From Haloprofundus marisrubri (GTDB lineage Archaea > Halobacteriota > Halobacteria > Halobacteriales > Haloferacaceae): a stretch of DNA of 48,708 nucleotides. A model generated the notes under the pieces. The model did no database searches, was not told where the DNA came from, and worked only from the letters and a program-made list of their open reading frames with translations. The stretch lies in the NCBI RefSeq assembly GCF_001469955.1, contig NZ_LOPU01000038.1, forward strand, positions 1-48,708. The letters are read 5' to 3'. Shown one piece after another: positions 1 through 8,331 of the stretch (positions within the stretch are counted from its first letter, which is position 1; every line of letters starts with the position of its first letter). Position numbers and translations under genes: made by a program.

Positions 1-78
1 TCTCGTTGGTTTCGACCCGTGCTGGCACAGATTCCCCTTTTGGCTCGACCATCGACAACCCGTGGGCTTCTGTCTTAC
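1..78. repeat. Terminal overlap copy 1 (circular contig)
   Basis: These 78 bases are identical to 48631-48708. A perfect repeat limited to the two contig ends is the usual mark of a circular molecule assembled with a k-mer overlap. The real circle would be about 48,630 bp, and the origin region runs through this joint into orc1. Confidence 0.9.
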
Positions 79-159
79 CGACGTTACATACGCGACGTTG
101 CTCGTGTCTCCCTATTCTCGAATTTAACCGTATCAGCCGAACTAGTCCCGAAGAACAAG

Positions 160-176
160 CCGTTACATTCGCGGCG
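160..176 (+). repeat. Iteron-like repeat, copy A
   Basis: The 17-mer CCGTTACATTCGCGGCG lies about 60 bases before the orc1 start. It matches the reverse strand of 47826-47842 exactly and shares the core CATTCGCGGCG with 48566 and 48612. Repeated boxes beside an initiator gene are typical of replication origins. That Orc1 binds them is inference. Confidence 0.6.
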
Positions 177-234
177 CAACCCCCTGTTTTGTCGGTAGAC
201 TTATCGGCGTCGCTTTGGAACGTTCGGCCATCCG

Positions 235-1479
235 ATGGCCGACGAAAATCACTCCGAGACGGACCGCGACTCGCTCTTCCGGTACGAGGAGCCGATTTTC
301 GCACGAGAGGAACTCCTCGATATTCGGCATATCCCCGGACCGGAGCGAATCGTCGGCCGCGATACTCACATGCAACGAGTTGCGAACGCAGTCAACCCCG
401 CGATATTCGGTCGCCCGCCGAAGCATCTTCTCATCTACGGCAAGACCGGAACGGGAAAGTCGCTCGTCTCCCGCCACGTAACTGAACGACTGGCGGCCGA
501 AGCGGCGAAAGACGAGGTCACGGTTCGGACCGCGTTCGTCGACTGCGGCGAAGAAAATACCGAGACATCGGCGGTAAAGACGATTGCGAGTCAGCTAAAC
601 GAACCCACCGAGACCGGCATCTCGGTTCCCGAACGTGGACTGGCGACGGGCGATTACTACAAACGGCTGTGGCGGATTCTCGATGCTCGATGTGACGTTG
701 CGTTGATTCTGCTCGACGAAATCGACATGCTCGAAGACGACGAGATTCTCCGCAAACTCTCACGTGCGGGCGAGAACAACCGAGTGTCGCGCTGTAGTAT
801 CGGTGTCATCGGCATCAGCAACAAAATCGACTACCCGGACCAGTTGACAGAGCGTGTCAAAAGCAGTTTCCAACACGACGAAATCGTCTTCAAACCGTAC
901 ACGGCCGACCAGTTGGGGGATATCCTCGACAACCGCTGTGACGCGTTCCGTCCCGGGGTTCTCGGCGACGACGTCATCCCACTGACCTCCGCGCTTGCTG
1001 CACAAGAACACGGTGACGCTCGAAAAGCGATAGATATCCTCCGAAACGCCGGCCGCATTGCGACCGAAGAGGAACTGACCGAGGTAGTCGTCGGCCACGT
1101 TCGAAAAGCGAAGGAACGTACAGAGGCGAACCGATTCAACGAAATCGTGGCCGGAACACCGGTACAGGGGAAAGCGATTCTCCTCGCTCTGGCGATGTTG
1201 ACGCTCGTTTCCGACGAAACCGAATTTTCGACGAAACGAGTGTACGACACGTACACTTCCATCGTGAACGAAATCGGGATGGACCAACTCTCCGAGCGCC
1301 GAGTCAACGAAATCTTGCAGGAGCAGGCGTTCTTGAACGTCATCAACTCTACCCGTACGAGTCGTGGTCGGGGCCGCGGCGTGTACAGCACACACCGTCT
1401 GCTCGAAGATGCTGACATCGTAAGAAAAGTGATTACTGCCGACGACCGGTTCGACGAGTTCGATGGTGTTGGCGCGTAA
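235..1479 (+). CDS. Orc1/Cdc6 family replication initiator
   Basis: AAA+ origin-binding ATPase that recognises origin repeats and loads the MCM helicase. The protein has 414 residues, a normal length for the family. Walker A GKTGTGKS is at residues 69-76, Walker B LILLDEID near 157-164, a sensor-1-like stretch IGISNKIDY follows, and the sensor-2 region GDARKAIDILRNAG comes next. The C-terminal third should be the winged-helix DNA-binding domain. The start is the ATG at 235. There is no clear Shine-Dalgarno, and a weak ACTTATCGG box lies about 35 bases upstream, so the transcript may be leaderless. Iteron-like and ORB-like repeats lie directly upstream across the contig joint, which suggests this is the replicon's own initiator. 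Confidence 0.96.
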   Translation: MADENHSETDRDSLFRYEEPIFAREELLDIRHIPGPERIVGRDTHMQRVANAVNPAIFGRPPKHLLIYGKTGTGKSLVSRHVTERLAAEAAKDEVTVRTAFVDCGEENTETSAVKTIASQLNEPTETGISVPERGLATGDYYKRLWRILDARCDVALILLDEIDMLEDDEILRKLSRAGENNRVSRCSIGVIGISNKIDYPDQLTERVKSSFQHDEIVFKPYTADQLGDILDNRCDAFRPGVLGDDVIPLTSALAAQEHGDARKAIDILRNAGRIATEEELTEVVVGHVRKAKERTEANRFNEIVAGTPVQGKAILLALAMLTLVSDETEFSTKRVYDTYTSIVNEIGMDQLSERRVNEILQEQAFLNVINSTRTSRGRGRGVYSTHRLLEDADIVRKVITADDRFDEFDGVGA

Positions 1480-1529
1480 CGTCCTGCTTCTCCAGTCTGA
1501 GTCCCGTTCGGCTGTTCTCCCGACGAGTC

Positions 1530-2063
1530 TTACTGCGCGAGTAGACGGTAGGCGTTCAGGCAGATAATCGCGGTGAAGAAAAACACCGCCCACACTTCTG
1601 CCGCCAATGCGCTTACGAGCGGAACGCCGACAACCGCAGCGAGCGTCACGACGAGTCCGACCAACCCGAGAATCAACTCCTCGGACTGCCAGATGTCGCT
1701 GACCCCGGTCGGCTCGACGTATACGAGTACATCGTCGAGGTTCGGTCCCGGTGCGACTGTTCCGGTACTGCGGTTGTATTCGATGACGCCGTTCTCGGCC
1801 AACTTCGGAAGATGTGTCTGTTGGAGAGAGACATAGACACTCTTGTACACTTTCTCGGGTGCTGGTGTCTCCTCCGCTTCGGTGGCCGCAATCGTCCGAG
1901 CGACGTCGCCGATGGTCACCGACTCAACTTCGTCGGCCAGTAACGCCATCACCATTCGACGACGGTCGTTCTTCAGCAAATCGAACACGACATCCTCTCT
2001 GGCCGCCGGATTCGGCGTCTCGGCACGCCCCCCTTCGCCAACAGGACTCAGTTCCGCGAACAT
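1530..2063 (-). CDS. DUF7344 winged-helix protein with two C-terminal TM helices (1 of 4)
   Basis: Haloarchaeal DUF7344-type protein of 177 residues. An N-terminal winged-helix region (FDLLKNDRRRMVMALL, then KVYKSVYVSLQQTHLPKLAENGVIEYN) is followed by two adjacent hydrophobic segments near residues 125-170 and a short tail. This order suggests a membrane-tethered DNA-binding regulator. ATG at 2063 is preferred over the GTG three bases upstream. It is convergent with orc1 and has three paralogues here (8332, 14398, 41916). Nothing in the sequence shows its target, so any role in controlling replication or the glycan genes is inference. Confidence 0.85.
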   Translation of the reverse strand: MFAELSPVGEGGRAETPNPAAREDVVFDLLKNDRRRMVMALLADEVESVTIGDVARTIAATEAEETPAPEKVYKSVYVSLQQTHLPKLAENGVIEYNRSTGTVAPGPNLDDVLVYVEPTGVSDIWQSEELILGLVGLVVTLAAVVGVPLVSALAAEVWAVFFFTAIICLNAYRLLAQ

Positions 2064-2659
2064 CACATCTTACCAAGTGTGTAGTCCGTATTCATTCTTA
2101 TTCAGAAAATCCAGTAATATAGCGTTTAATGACTGTGAATACGACCGTTCTCGTGTCCCCGAAAACGAGTCGGACAGCCGAGCGTTACCCTCCAATAATC
2201 GACGAGTTGTTTTGCAACAGTGGTTCTCATCGTCTCTTACTCCGGTTTCTTCGCTTCGGTCCGAACTCCTCTCGTAGCCGAATAAGCTGCTGTTACCCCA
2301 GGTAACGCCGCACATAGCTATCACTGATACGCCCGTACGATTGGACAGTCGTCTCGGACGACGAAGAGCCGAGACCACCCCCCCATCATGGCTGCTACAC
2401 GATACGTTCCCGGACTGCATCCGCACGCGCCGAAGCGCAACGTTCTCGTCTGTCTCTGGTATGCGTTCCTCCTCGTCTTGTTCTCGGGAGTTCTCCTGTA
2501 GGTTCGCCGGTCGATTTCGCCACGCCGGCCACGAGACCGACAGCGAATCGATTCGGCCGTACCACGTCTTTTCTCGCACAGCGGTCTCTACACTCTCCTG
2601 CACAGCCATCTCTATCTCTCGCCTCGCGTGCGCGCGCGAGTGTAGTGTCTGGGGCTACG
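2064..2659. other. Region without a convincing gene
   Basis: About 600 bases between the DUF7344 gene and rdfA. One open frame on the minus strand (2609 down to 2070, starting MAVQESVETAVREK) begins about 50 bases after the rdfA stop and has a fair start, but its C-terminal half is Arg/Ser/Cys-rich with poor third-position GC. I do not call it, though a short real gene or a decayed one cannot be excluded. The part near 2090-2170 is AT-rich and probably holds the DUF7344 promoter. Confidence 0.5.
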
Positions 2660-3364
2660 CTACTCCGCTCGACTCGCTGTTTCGCTGCGCCGCGCCGTTT
2701 GGGGCGTCGGGCCCTCACCACCCCGTTCGTCGACCTGACAGCGGCACGTTCCCCGGTCGAGCAACTCCGAGAACGATAGCGACCGGTCACAGTCGCCGCA
2801 GACGATAGTCGTATCCACATATACGTCGAACGAGTCGAGCGCGACGATATCCGCCCGGGAAAGTCGTTCTATCGTCTCTTCGGTGACCAACCGCATCCGA
2901 TTCTGTAGCGAGAGCACGGTTTTGTCCGCTTTTTCGACCCGAGACCCGGGGTCGGACGCTCGTTTCCGCGTCTCTCCGAGGCAGTCCCGAAGGTGTGTGT
3001 GCACGGTCTGGTGTGAGACGAAGTCGTTGCGAACTCGTTCGACGTTGACTCCGACCCGCTTGAGGTAGTTCTCGGTCTCGGCTCGCTGTCCAGCGCTCAC
3101 GGACCCGTCGCTCAGACGTTCATAGAGGTGTGAAACGTCACCGTCCAGCACAGTCATCGGCGACTCGGTCACCACCGCCTCCAACACCCGTTCGTTGAAG
3201 AACGTCTCCAGGCGACGGAGACTGTACCGCTCGCCGCTCTCTCCGAGCCACTTCGAGACGAGAACTCCGTCTACTTGCCCCAAATCGTACCGTTCGGCAA
3301 CTCGTTCGACCTTGCACCCGCAGCCACCTTCGGATTCGTCGGTGGTTCCCTGCTGCTGGTTCAT
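2660..3364 (-). CDS. rdfA: RdfA family (rod-determining factor) protein
   Basis: 234-residue protein with the family layout: an N-terminal GGCGCKVERVAERYDL motif, a helical LRRLETFFNERVLEAVV segment, LSDGSVSAGQRAETENYLKRVGV, and the highly typical VRNDFVSHQTVHTHLRDCL. The C-terminal part has a CGDCDRSLSFSELLDRGTCRC cysteine cluster that looks zinc-binding. In Haloferax volcanii RdfA is needed for rod-shaped cells, but many haloarchaea have several plasmid copies of unknown role, so this copy may be only a relative. The ATG at 3364 follows an AGGTTTAAC box about 33 bases upstream, which fits a leaderless start. The extra C-terminal tail after CRCQ is probably unstructured. Confidence 0.85.
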   Translation of the reverse strand: MNQQQGTTDESEGGCGCKVERVAERYDLGQVDGVLVSKWLGESGERYSLRRLETFFNERVLEAVVTESPMTVLDGDVSHLYERLSDGSVSAGQRAETENYLKRVGVNVERVRNDFVSHQTVHTHLRDCLGETRKRASDPGSRVEKADKTVLSLQNRMRLVTEETIERLSRADIVALDSFDVYVDTTIVCGDCDRSLSFSELLDRGTCRCQVDERGGEGPTPQTARRSETASRAE

Positions 3365-3567
3365 GGTTGCTTGCCCTGTTTTCGATTGGTGAGTTAAACC
3401 TTTCGCCGAACGTGTAGTTCTCTATTTCTTTTGTTTCTCGAAATTCATCACACCGTCTGAAACCTCATGTCCCGTGATAACACGAACCGCTCTCGGATTA
3501 CACAGATACCCGTGTAAAGAGCGACCGTTTCCGAAACCTGTCGCCGCTCGCGGACGGAAACCGACGC

Positions 3568-3579
3568 ATACCAAAGGGT
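3568..3579 (+). promoter_or_regulatory. ATAACAAAG-like promoter box, epimerase gene
   Basis: ATACCAAAGGGT, 34 bases before the ATG at 3602. One base off the shared core and at the shared spacing, so a weaker member of the motif family. Confidence 0.5.
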
Positions 3580-3601
3580 CGTCGTTCGGAACGAGTACAC
3601 A

Positions 3602-4516
3602 ATGAACGAGTCACCAACCGGACAGACTGTTCTCGTTACCGGCGGCGCAGGATTCATCGGCAGCCATCTGGTCGACGCTCTCGTCGAGGAGAACGACGTC
3701 CGGGTGCTGGACAACTTCTCCTCGGGGCAGCGCGACAATCTCCGTGACGAGGTTACCGTCTTCGAGGGGGACATCCGAGACGACGACCTACTCGCACGCG
3801 CCATCTCCGGTGCCGACTTGGTCTACCACACCGCGGCGCTGGTCAGCGTCGCAGCATCGGTAGAGAACCCACTTCGGAGCCACAGTACCAACGCCTCCGC
3901 CACTGTCTCGCTGCTCGAACACGCCCGAGCAGAGGACGCGAGGGTCGTTCTCTCGTCGAGTGCGGCTATCTACGGCCAACCGGAAGCCGTGCCCATCGAC
4001 GAGTCGCACCCGAAGAGCCCCGAATCGCCGTACGGTGCGGACAAACTCGCACTCGACACGTACGCGCGACTCTACCACGACCTCTACGGTCTCGAGACGG
4101 TTGCACTCCGGTATTTCAACGTCTACGGCCCACGTCAGACCGCCGGCGACTACAGCGGTGTCATCAGTATCTTCCTCGACCAAGCGACGACGGACCAACC
4201 CATAACCGTCGAAGGTGACGGCGGACAGACCCGAGACTTCGTTCACGTCCGTGACGTCGTTCAGGCGAACTTGGCCGCGGGAACAACCGATGCAGTCGGA
4301 CAGGCGTACAACGTCGGGACTGGTGACACGATTTCGATTAACGACCTCGCGGAAGCGATTCGGGACGCTGCGGATTCGTCGTCGGAGATTACCCACGTCG
4401 ACGCACGTCCGGGCGATGTCAGAGACAGCAGAGCGGACATCTCCCGGATTCGAGACGCCCTCGGTTTCGACCCGACGGTGACGCTCTCGGAAGGTCTGTC
4501 CTCGCTGTGTGAGTGA
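3602..4516 (+). CDS. NAD-dependent epimerase/dehydratase (GalE-like SDR)
   Basis: Extended short-chain dehydrogenase of 304 residues acting on a nucleotide sugar, most likely a C4 epimerase. The Rossmann motif GGAGFIG is at residues 14-20, the conserved D-N-F/S-S-G segment follows (VLDNFSSGQ), SSSAAIYG holds the catalytic Ser/Thr region, and the YxxxK pair is Tyr144/Lys148 in YGADK. RYFNVYGPRQ and DFVHVRDVV are usual substrate-domain motifs. It stands alone outside the main glycan cluster, but carries a cluster-type promoter box. The exact substrate (UDP-Glc, UDP-GlcNAc or a uronate) cannot be read from the sequence. Confidence 0.92.
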   Translation: MNESPTGQTVLVTGGAGFIGSHLVDALVEENDVRVLDNFSSGQRDNLRDEVTVFEGDIRDDDLLARAISGADLVYHTAALVSVAASVENPLRSHSTNASATVSLLEHARAEDARVVLSSSAAIYGQPEAVPIDESHPKSPESPYGADKLALDTYARLYHDLYGLETVALRYFNVYGPRQTAGDYSGVISIFLDQATTDQPITVEGDGGQTRDFVHVRDVVQANLAAGTTDAVGQAYNVGTGDTISINDLAEAIRDAADSSSEITHVDARPGDVRDSRADISRIRDALGFDPTVTLSEGLSSLCE

Positions 4517-4792
4517 GGCAAAAAGTCCGGTAATCCGTCCGACAACGGTTCCGTCTCCGACTCTCCAGCAACTTACTTGGCTTCGTCGTCCTTTACGGTC
4601 GTGTCTCTCGTCTACACATCAACGAGAGTGATAGACTCTCAGAGAGTTATTTTCGAGTGTTTGGAACGTGATAAAGGCTATATCCTCTGAAACAGTCTGT
4701 GCATAAGTAATCCGGAGACAGCGACGCCATCGCAGCCGACTGCGTCCGAATCTGGAGAAAAGTATGAGACAGGATATCAGCAGTATTCGAGT

Positions 4793-5644
4793 ATGATTTC
4801 GGGCCGAGACATGGGTACGTATGCGAAACTGTTCGTGCTCTGCATCGTCTTGCTGAGCGTTGCGTGTGGTTCGGTCGCCGCCACCGACGAACCGGCAGCT
4901 CCCGTCTCCGATTCCTCCAGTGTTCTTGCCTCCACCACGGACCCGGCGGCCGACACTGTCTCTCCGTCTGCGAACCCGCTCTGGCAGTTCACCGTGACTG
5001 ACTCGCTGTCGTACGCCAACGACGACTTCTCTGCCACCGACGTCCCGCGGGTTCTCGCTGACGTCGGAAGCAGACTCTTCACGACTATCTTCGGCGACTC
5101 GATGCTTCGAGAGAACACGACCAGTATCGCGCTGACGATGTTTTTGGGTAAACTGGACGGCGCGTCGACGACCACGCTCCAACGAACCGACGACATATCA
5201 CTCGGCGGAGACGTGTACGCGGCACCGCCTATCGAGTGGATGAACCCGAGCTCGGACGAACGTCTCGCCGAAATCGACTACTTCGCGCTCATGTTGAGCC
5301 TCACGACGGTGCTCGTGAGTATCGGACTCGTCGCGTACCGTCGTCTCTCCGCGCCGCACGGAATCGAACGCGAAGTCGAACCTTCGCTTGCGGAACCGGA
5401 GTCGAAACCGACCGACGAGGAGCGTATTATGAAGCTACTCGAAACCCACGACGGGCAGATGAGACAGGTCGCCATCGTCGAAGAAGTCGAGTGGTCGAAG
5501 GCGAAAGTAAGCCGACTACTCTCGCAGTTAGACGACGAAGGAAAGATAACGAAACTCCGCCTCGGCCGCGAGAACCTCATCTGCACCCGCGGTTGCGAAC
5601 CGGAGGCGTCTCGGTCACCCTTCGCGGCGGTTCAGGAGAACTGA
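4793..5644 (+). CDS. Membrane-anchored winged-helix protein with signal peptide
   Basis: 283-residue protein with three parts. A signal sequence (FVLCIVLLSVACGSVAA, residues 13-29) leads to an exported domain of about 130 residues rich in Ser/Thr/Asp. One TM helix follows near residues 164-182 (FALMLSLTTVLVSIGLVAY). The cytoplasmic C-terminal winged helix starts near residue 205 (EERIMKLLETHDGQMRQVAIVEEVEWSKAKVSRLLSQLDDEGKITKLRLGRENLI), as in haloarchaeal DUF7343-type regulators. The topology places an extracellular sensor domain over an intracellular DNA-binding domain. It lies just upstream of, and in the same direction as, a PGF-CTERM surface protein, a possible ligand or target. ATG 4811 is an alternative start. 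Confidence 0.82.
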   Translation: MISGRDMGTYAKLFVLCIVLLSVACGSVAATDEPAAPVSDSSSVLASTTDPAADTVSPSANPLWQFTVTDSLSYANDDFSATDVPRVLADVGSRLFTTIFGDSMLRENTTSIALTMFLGKLDGASTTTLQRTDDISLGGDVYAAPPIEWMNPSSDERLAEIDYFALMLSLTTVLVSIGLVAYRRLSAPHGIEREVEPSLAEPESKPTDEERIMKLLETHDGQMRQVAIVEEVEWSKAKVSRLLSQLDDEGKITKLRLGRENLICTRGCEPEASRSPFAAVQEN

Positions 5645-5688
5645 GACCCTACCGTAGTAACTAGCGCCTAACCTGTTTCAGTGGACGA

Positions 5689-5700
5689 ATAACAATCTCC
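5689..5700 (+). promoter_or_regulatory. ATAACAAAG-like promoter box, PGF-CTERM gene
   Basis: ATAACAATCTCC, 68 bases before the ATG at 5757. Transcription starting about 30 bases downstream would give a leader that opens with the hairpin at 5725-5744. Confidence 0.5.
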
Positions 5701-5724
5701 CTAACTAGTCAATTCTCGGTAACG

Positions 5725-5744
5725 CCCGCATCTACGAGTGCGGG
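5725..5744 (+). promoter_or_regulatory. Leader hairpin beside the ribosome binding site
   Basis: CCCGCA and TGCGGG form a 6-bp stem with an 8-base loop, ending at the Shine-Dalgarno-like GGTGGGGAG (5743-5751) before the ATG at 5757. It could modulate translation of the surface protein. Only the pairing is seen. Confidence 0.4.
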
Positions 5745-5756
5745 TGGGGAGTGATT

Positions 5757-8039
5757 ATGAGTCTACAAACAGGAATCTACGTCACAACGCGCCGTCTGTG
5801 CCGGTCTCTGACCGGTCAGGCGTCGTCGAGACGCTTCACCGCGATTACCCTCGCAGTGGTGCTTCTCGTGAGTTCGATAGCCGGCCCCGTTGCCGCAGCG
5901 TCTCCGGACGCTGCCGACCAAGCCGCTATCGGAGATATCGGCCCGGCCGCGGCCGACGAGACACCGATAGAGTCGAACGAAACGTACAACGCCGCTGACG
6001 GTGTCGTCTTCTCGAGCATGGTGGAAACCGCCGACGGCGGCTTCCTCCTCGCCGGCTGGGTCGACAGTGGGAAAGACGACCTCGGCGACCAAGCGACCGT
6101 CGTCAAAGTCAACGCCGCGGGCGAGCGGCAGTGGACCAAACGATTCGGTGACGAGGGTACCGACCGACTGTTCGACATCATCGAGACCGACGACGGCTAC
6201 CTCGCCGTCGGTCGGTCGAACGACGATTCGGGCTGGTCACAGGCGTGGGCAGTCGGCCTCTCCGACGACGGAACCGTCGAGTGGGAGGAACAGTACGGTG
6301 ACGCTCGCGGTGACTCGTTCTGGTCTGTCAGCCGCGCGGGCGACACGTACCTCATGAGCGGTTGGACGCCGACCGACGGCAACGGTGCCGACGGCTACGT
6401 CGTCGCAACCGACGAAATGGGCGACGTCGCGTGGGAGTGGACCACCGGCGGTTCGGAAGACGAGTACATCCGAGATAGCGTCGTCACCGACGACGGCGTC
6501 GTGTTCGTCGGCGATTCCGAGACGTTCTCCGGCAACAGTGTCGGCTACGTGGCGAAACTCGGTACCGACGGCACGCTCGCTTGGGAACAGACCCACGAGA
6601 ACGCAGGTACTGACGTGGAGTACCGCGCTGTCGCCGCCGGTGACGGCGAGTTCGCCATCGCCGGCGTCGACAACGGCCAGTCGACCGACAAACCCGACGG
6701 CCTGTTCGCGCGCTTCAGCGACACCGGTGAGTTCCGCAACAGTCGGACCTACGGTGACGACGGCTACGACATGCTGGAAGGTATCGCCCACACCGGCGAC
6801 GGCTACATCCTCAGCGGCGGAAACCGCCTCTTCGCTTCTTGGGACCTCGACGGCTGGCTCGTCCGGACCGACGAGAAAGGCAACTCCGAGTGGAGAGAGC
6901 GTCTCGGAACGACCGACCGCGACGCGTTCTGGCCCGTCGTCGTCACCGACAACGGCTACGCTGCGGCCGGATTCACTGGCGACCAAGGCTGGTACGTCAG
7001 CGTCTCCCGACGCGTCGACGGCACCGTCTCTTCGGTGAACGGCACGTCGACGGTGACCTTCGGCGACGAACCGCTGCAACTCACCTACGACGAAGAAAAG
7101 AACGCGAGCAACGTCTCACCGTCGCTCACGCGTCGCCAGTTCCTCGACCAGTCGATGCCGGGTACTCCGATGTACGCGGCGAGCATCGACAGCGCTGCCG
7201 ACGGTGAAAACTCCATGACGCAGGTCGTCGCCCGCTTTGACGAGGCGACACTGCAAGAGCGCAACATCACCGCGACGTCACTCCGATTGGGTTCGTACGT
7301 CGACGGTCAGTGGCAGTTTGCAAACAGCGAGACCACTGTCGAAAACGGAACGGTAGTCGTCCGCGCGATGCTTCCTTCGGCGGCTAACACCGTCTACGGT
7401 GTCTCGTCGCTCGAAGGACCGACCGCTACCGTCGACGGCGTCCCGCAAGGTGCGGTCGCACCCGGTGAAGCGGTGGAACTGAGCGCAGCCGCGTCGAACG
7501 GTGGGTCCGACGAGAACATCTCCGTCTCGTGGGCGTTCGCCGGTGGCGAGGCCGAGGGCGAGTCGACGACCGTTCAGTTCGACGAACCCGGCTACCACAA
7601 CGTCACCGCGACGGTGACCAACGCGTACGGTCTCTCCGACGAACGGACCGTCTCCGTCGCTGTGAACGACCAGCCGAGCGTCACCGTCGACGCACCGGAT
7701 ACGTTGTCCGTCGGTGAATCTGCGCAACTCAGCGCAACGGTCACCAACGATATCGGCAACGCCACCGTCACGTGGCTCCTTCCGAGCGGCAACCAGACGG
7801 GTTCGACCGTCGAGTACACGCCGCAGTCTGCGACCGAGCAGTCCGTCGTCGTCGTCGTCCGCGACGAGTTCGGCGGCGAGACGAGACAGACGCTGGATAT
7901 CTCGGTCGACGAGGTACAGAACCAACAGACCGAAACCGAGCAGGACACGTCCACGACGACGCCCGGATTCGGCACTGTCGTCGCGTTCGTATCGCTAGTG
8001 CTGTTCGCGGTGGCTCTCACGCGTCGAACGCGGCGCTGA
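5757..8039 (+). CDS. Secreted surface protein with beta-propeller-like repeats, PKD-like domains and PGF-CTERM anchor
   Basis: 760 residues. The signal region (FTAITLAVVLLVSSIAGPVAAA) precedes about 400 residues of repeated DGGFLLAGW/DDGYLAVG/GDGYILSGG units, each around 45-50 residues, as in haloarchaeal secreted beta-propeller-like proteins. Two Ig/PKD-like domains follow (near GVPQGAVAPGEAVELSAAASN and DTLSVGESAQLSATV), then a Gln/Glu/Thr linker and the C-terminal signal TPGFGTVVAFVSLVLFAVALTRRTRR, where PGF, a TM helix and an Arg cluster mark an archaeosortase A substrate. ArtA would be supplied by the host. ATG 5757 is chosen over the GTG at 5751 because a GGGGAG Shine-Dalgarno precedes it. 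The upstream membrane wHTH gene may sense or regulate it (inference). Confidence 0.88.
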   Translation: MSLQTGIYVTTRRLCRSLTGQASSRRFTAITLAVVLLVSSIAGPVAAASPDAADQAAIGDIGPAAADETPIESNETYNAADGVVFSSMVETADGGFLLAGWVDSGKDDLGDQATVVKVNAAGERQWTKRFGDEGTDRLFDIIETDDGYLAVGRSNDDSGWSQAWAVGLSDDGTVEWEEQYGDARGDSFWSVSRAGDTYLMSGWTPTDGNGADGYVVATDEMGDVAWEWTTGGSEDEYIRDSVVTDDGVVFVGDSETFSGNSVGYVAKLGTDGTLAWEQTHENAGTDVEYRAVAAGDGEFAIAGVDNGQSTDKPDGLFARFSDTGEFRNSRTYGDDGYDMLEGIAHTGDGYILSGGNRLFASWDLDGWLVRTDEKGNSEWRERLGTTDRDAFWPVVVTDNGYAAAGFTGDQGWYVSVSRRVDGTVSSVNGTSTVTFGDEPLQLTYDEEKNASNVSPSLTRRQFLDQSMPGTPMYAASIDSAADGENSMTQVVARFDEATLQERNITATSLRLGSYVDGQWQFANSETTVENGTVVVRAMLPSAANTVYGVSSLEGPTATVDGVPQGAVAPGEAVELSAAASNGGSDENISVSWAFAGGEAEGESTTVQFDEPGYHNVTATVTNAYGLSDERTVSVAVNDQPSVTVDAPDTLSVGESAQLSATVTNDIGNATVTWLLPSGNQTGSTVEYTPQSATEQSVVVVVRDEFGGETRQTLDISVDEVQNQQTETEQDTSTTTPGFGTVVAFVSLVLFAVALTRRTRR

Positions 8040-8097
8040 GGTCTCACCCGCTGCCATTCTGACGAAGAGATAAGTCGATTGCAGACCTCTGTGCGGT

Positions 8098-8325
8098 ATG
8101 GATTCGACTGCCCCCGGAGACGCTATCAAAGCCGACCAGTACCAGTACCAAGACGGGACGGTGGAAGTCGTTTTTGCGGTCTCCGACGGCCGAGTCCTCA
8201 CACTCCGTGAGTACCCCGACGTTCCGACGTTCAACCGTGCGACCGAGGTCGCGGCGTACCGCGGTACCCACCAAGGGGTCGCAGAACTCCCGGACTTGCT
8301 GGAGTTCGAAGACCTCGACTTATAA
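8098..8325 (+). CDS. Small acidic protein of unknown function
   Basis: 75-residue acidic protein starting MDSTAPGDAIKADQYQYQ. No TM segment, cysteine motif or recognisable domain. Third-position GC and acidity are those of a genuine haloarchaeal gene. It begins 58 bases after the PGF-CTERM gene in the same direction and ends 6 bases before the convergent DUF7344 stop, so the space is tightly packed. The pattern VEVVFAVSDGRVLTLREY followed by a short helical tail resembles small haloarchaeal conserved hypotheticals, but I do not recognise a named family. Confidence 0.7.
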   Translation: MDSTAPGDAIKADQYQYQDGTVEVVFAVSDGRVLTLREYPDVPTFNRATEVAAYRGTHQGVAELPDLLEFEDLDL

Positions 8326-8331
8326 AGAGAG

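Noticed and set aside
1-78. Long terminal repeat of a transposon or linear replicon
   Set aside because: Direct, perfect, confined to the contig ends and 78 bases long: this is an assembly overlap of a circle.
6-485. Plus-strand frame overlapping the orc1 start
   Set aside because: Crosses the origin repeats and the conserved N-terminus of Orc1 in another frame; Arg/Ser/Pro-rich.
2070-2609. Minus-strand frame of 179 codons after rdfA
   Set aside because: Poor third-position GC in its second half and Cys/Ser/Arg-rich; kept only as a note in the gap description.
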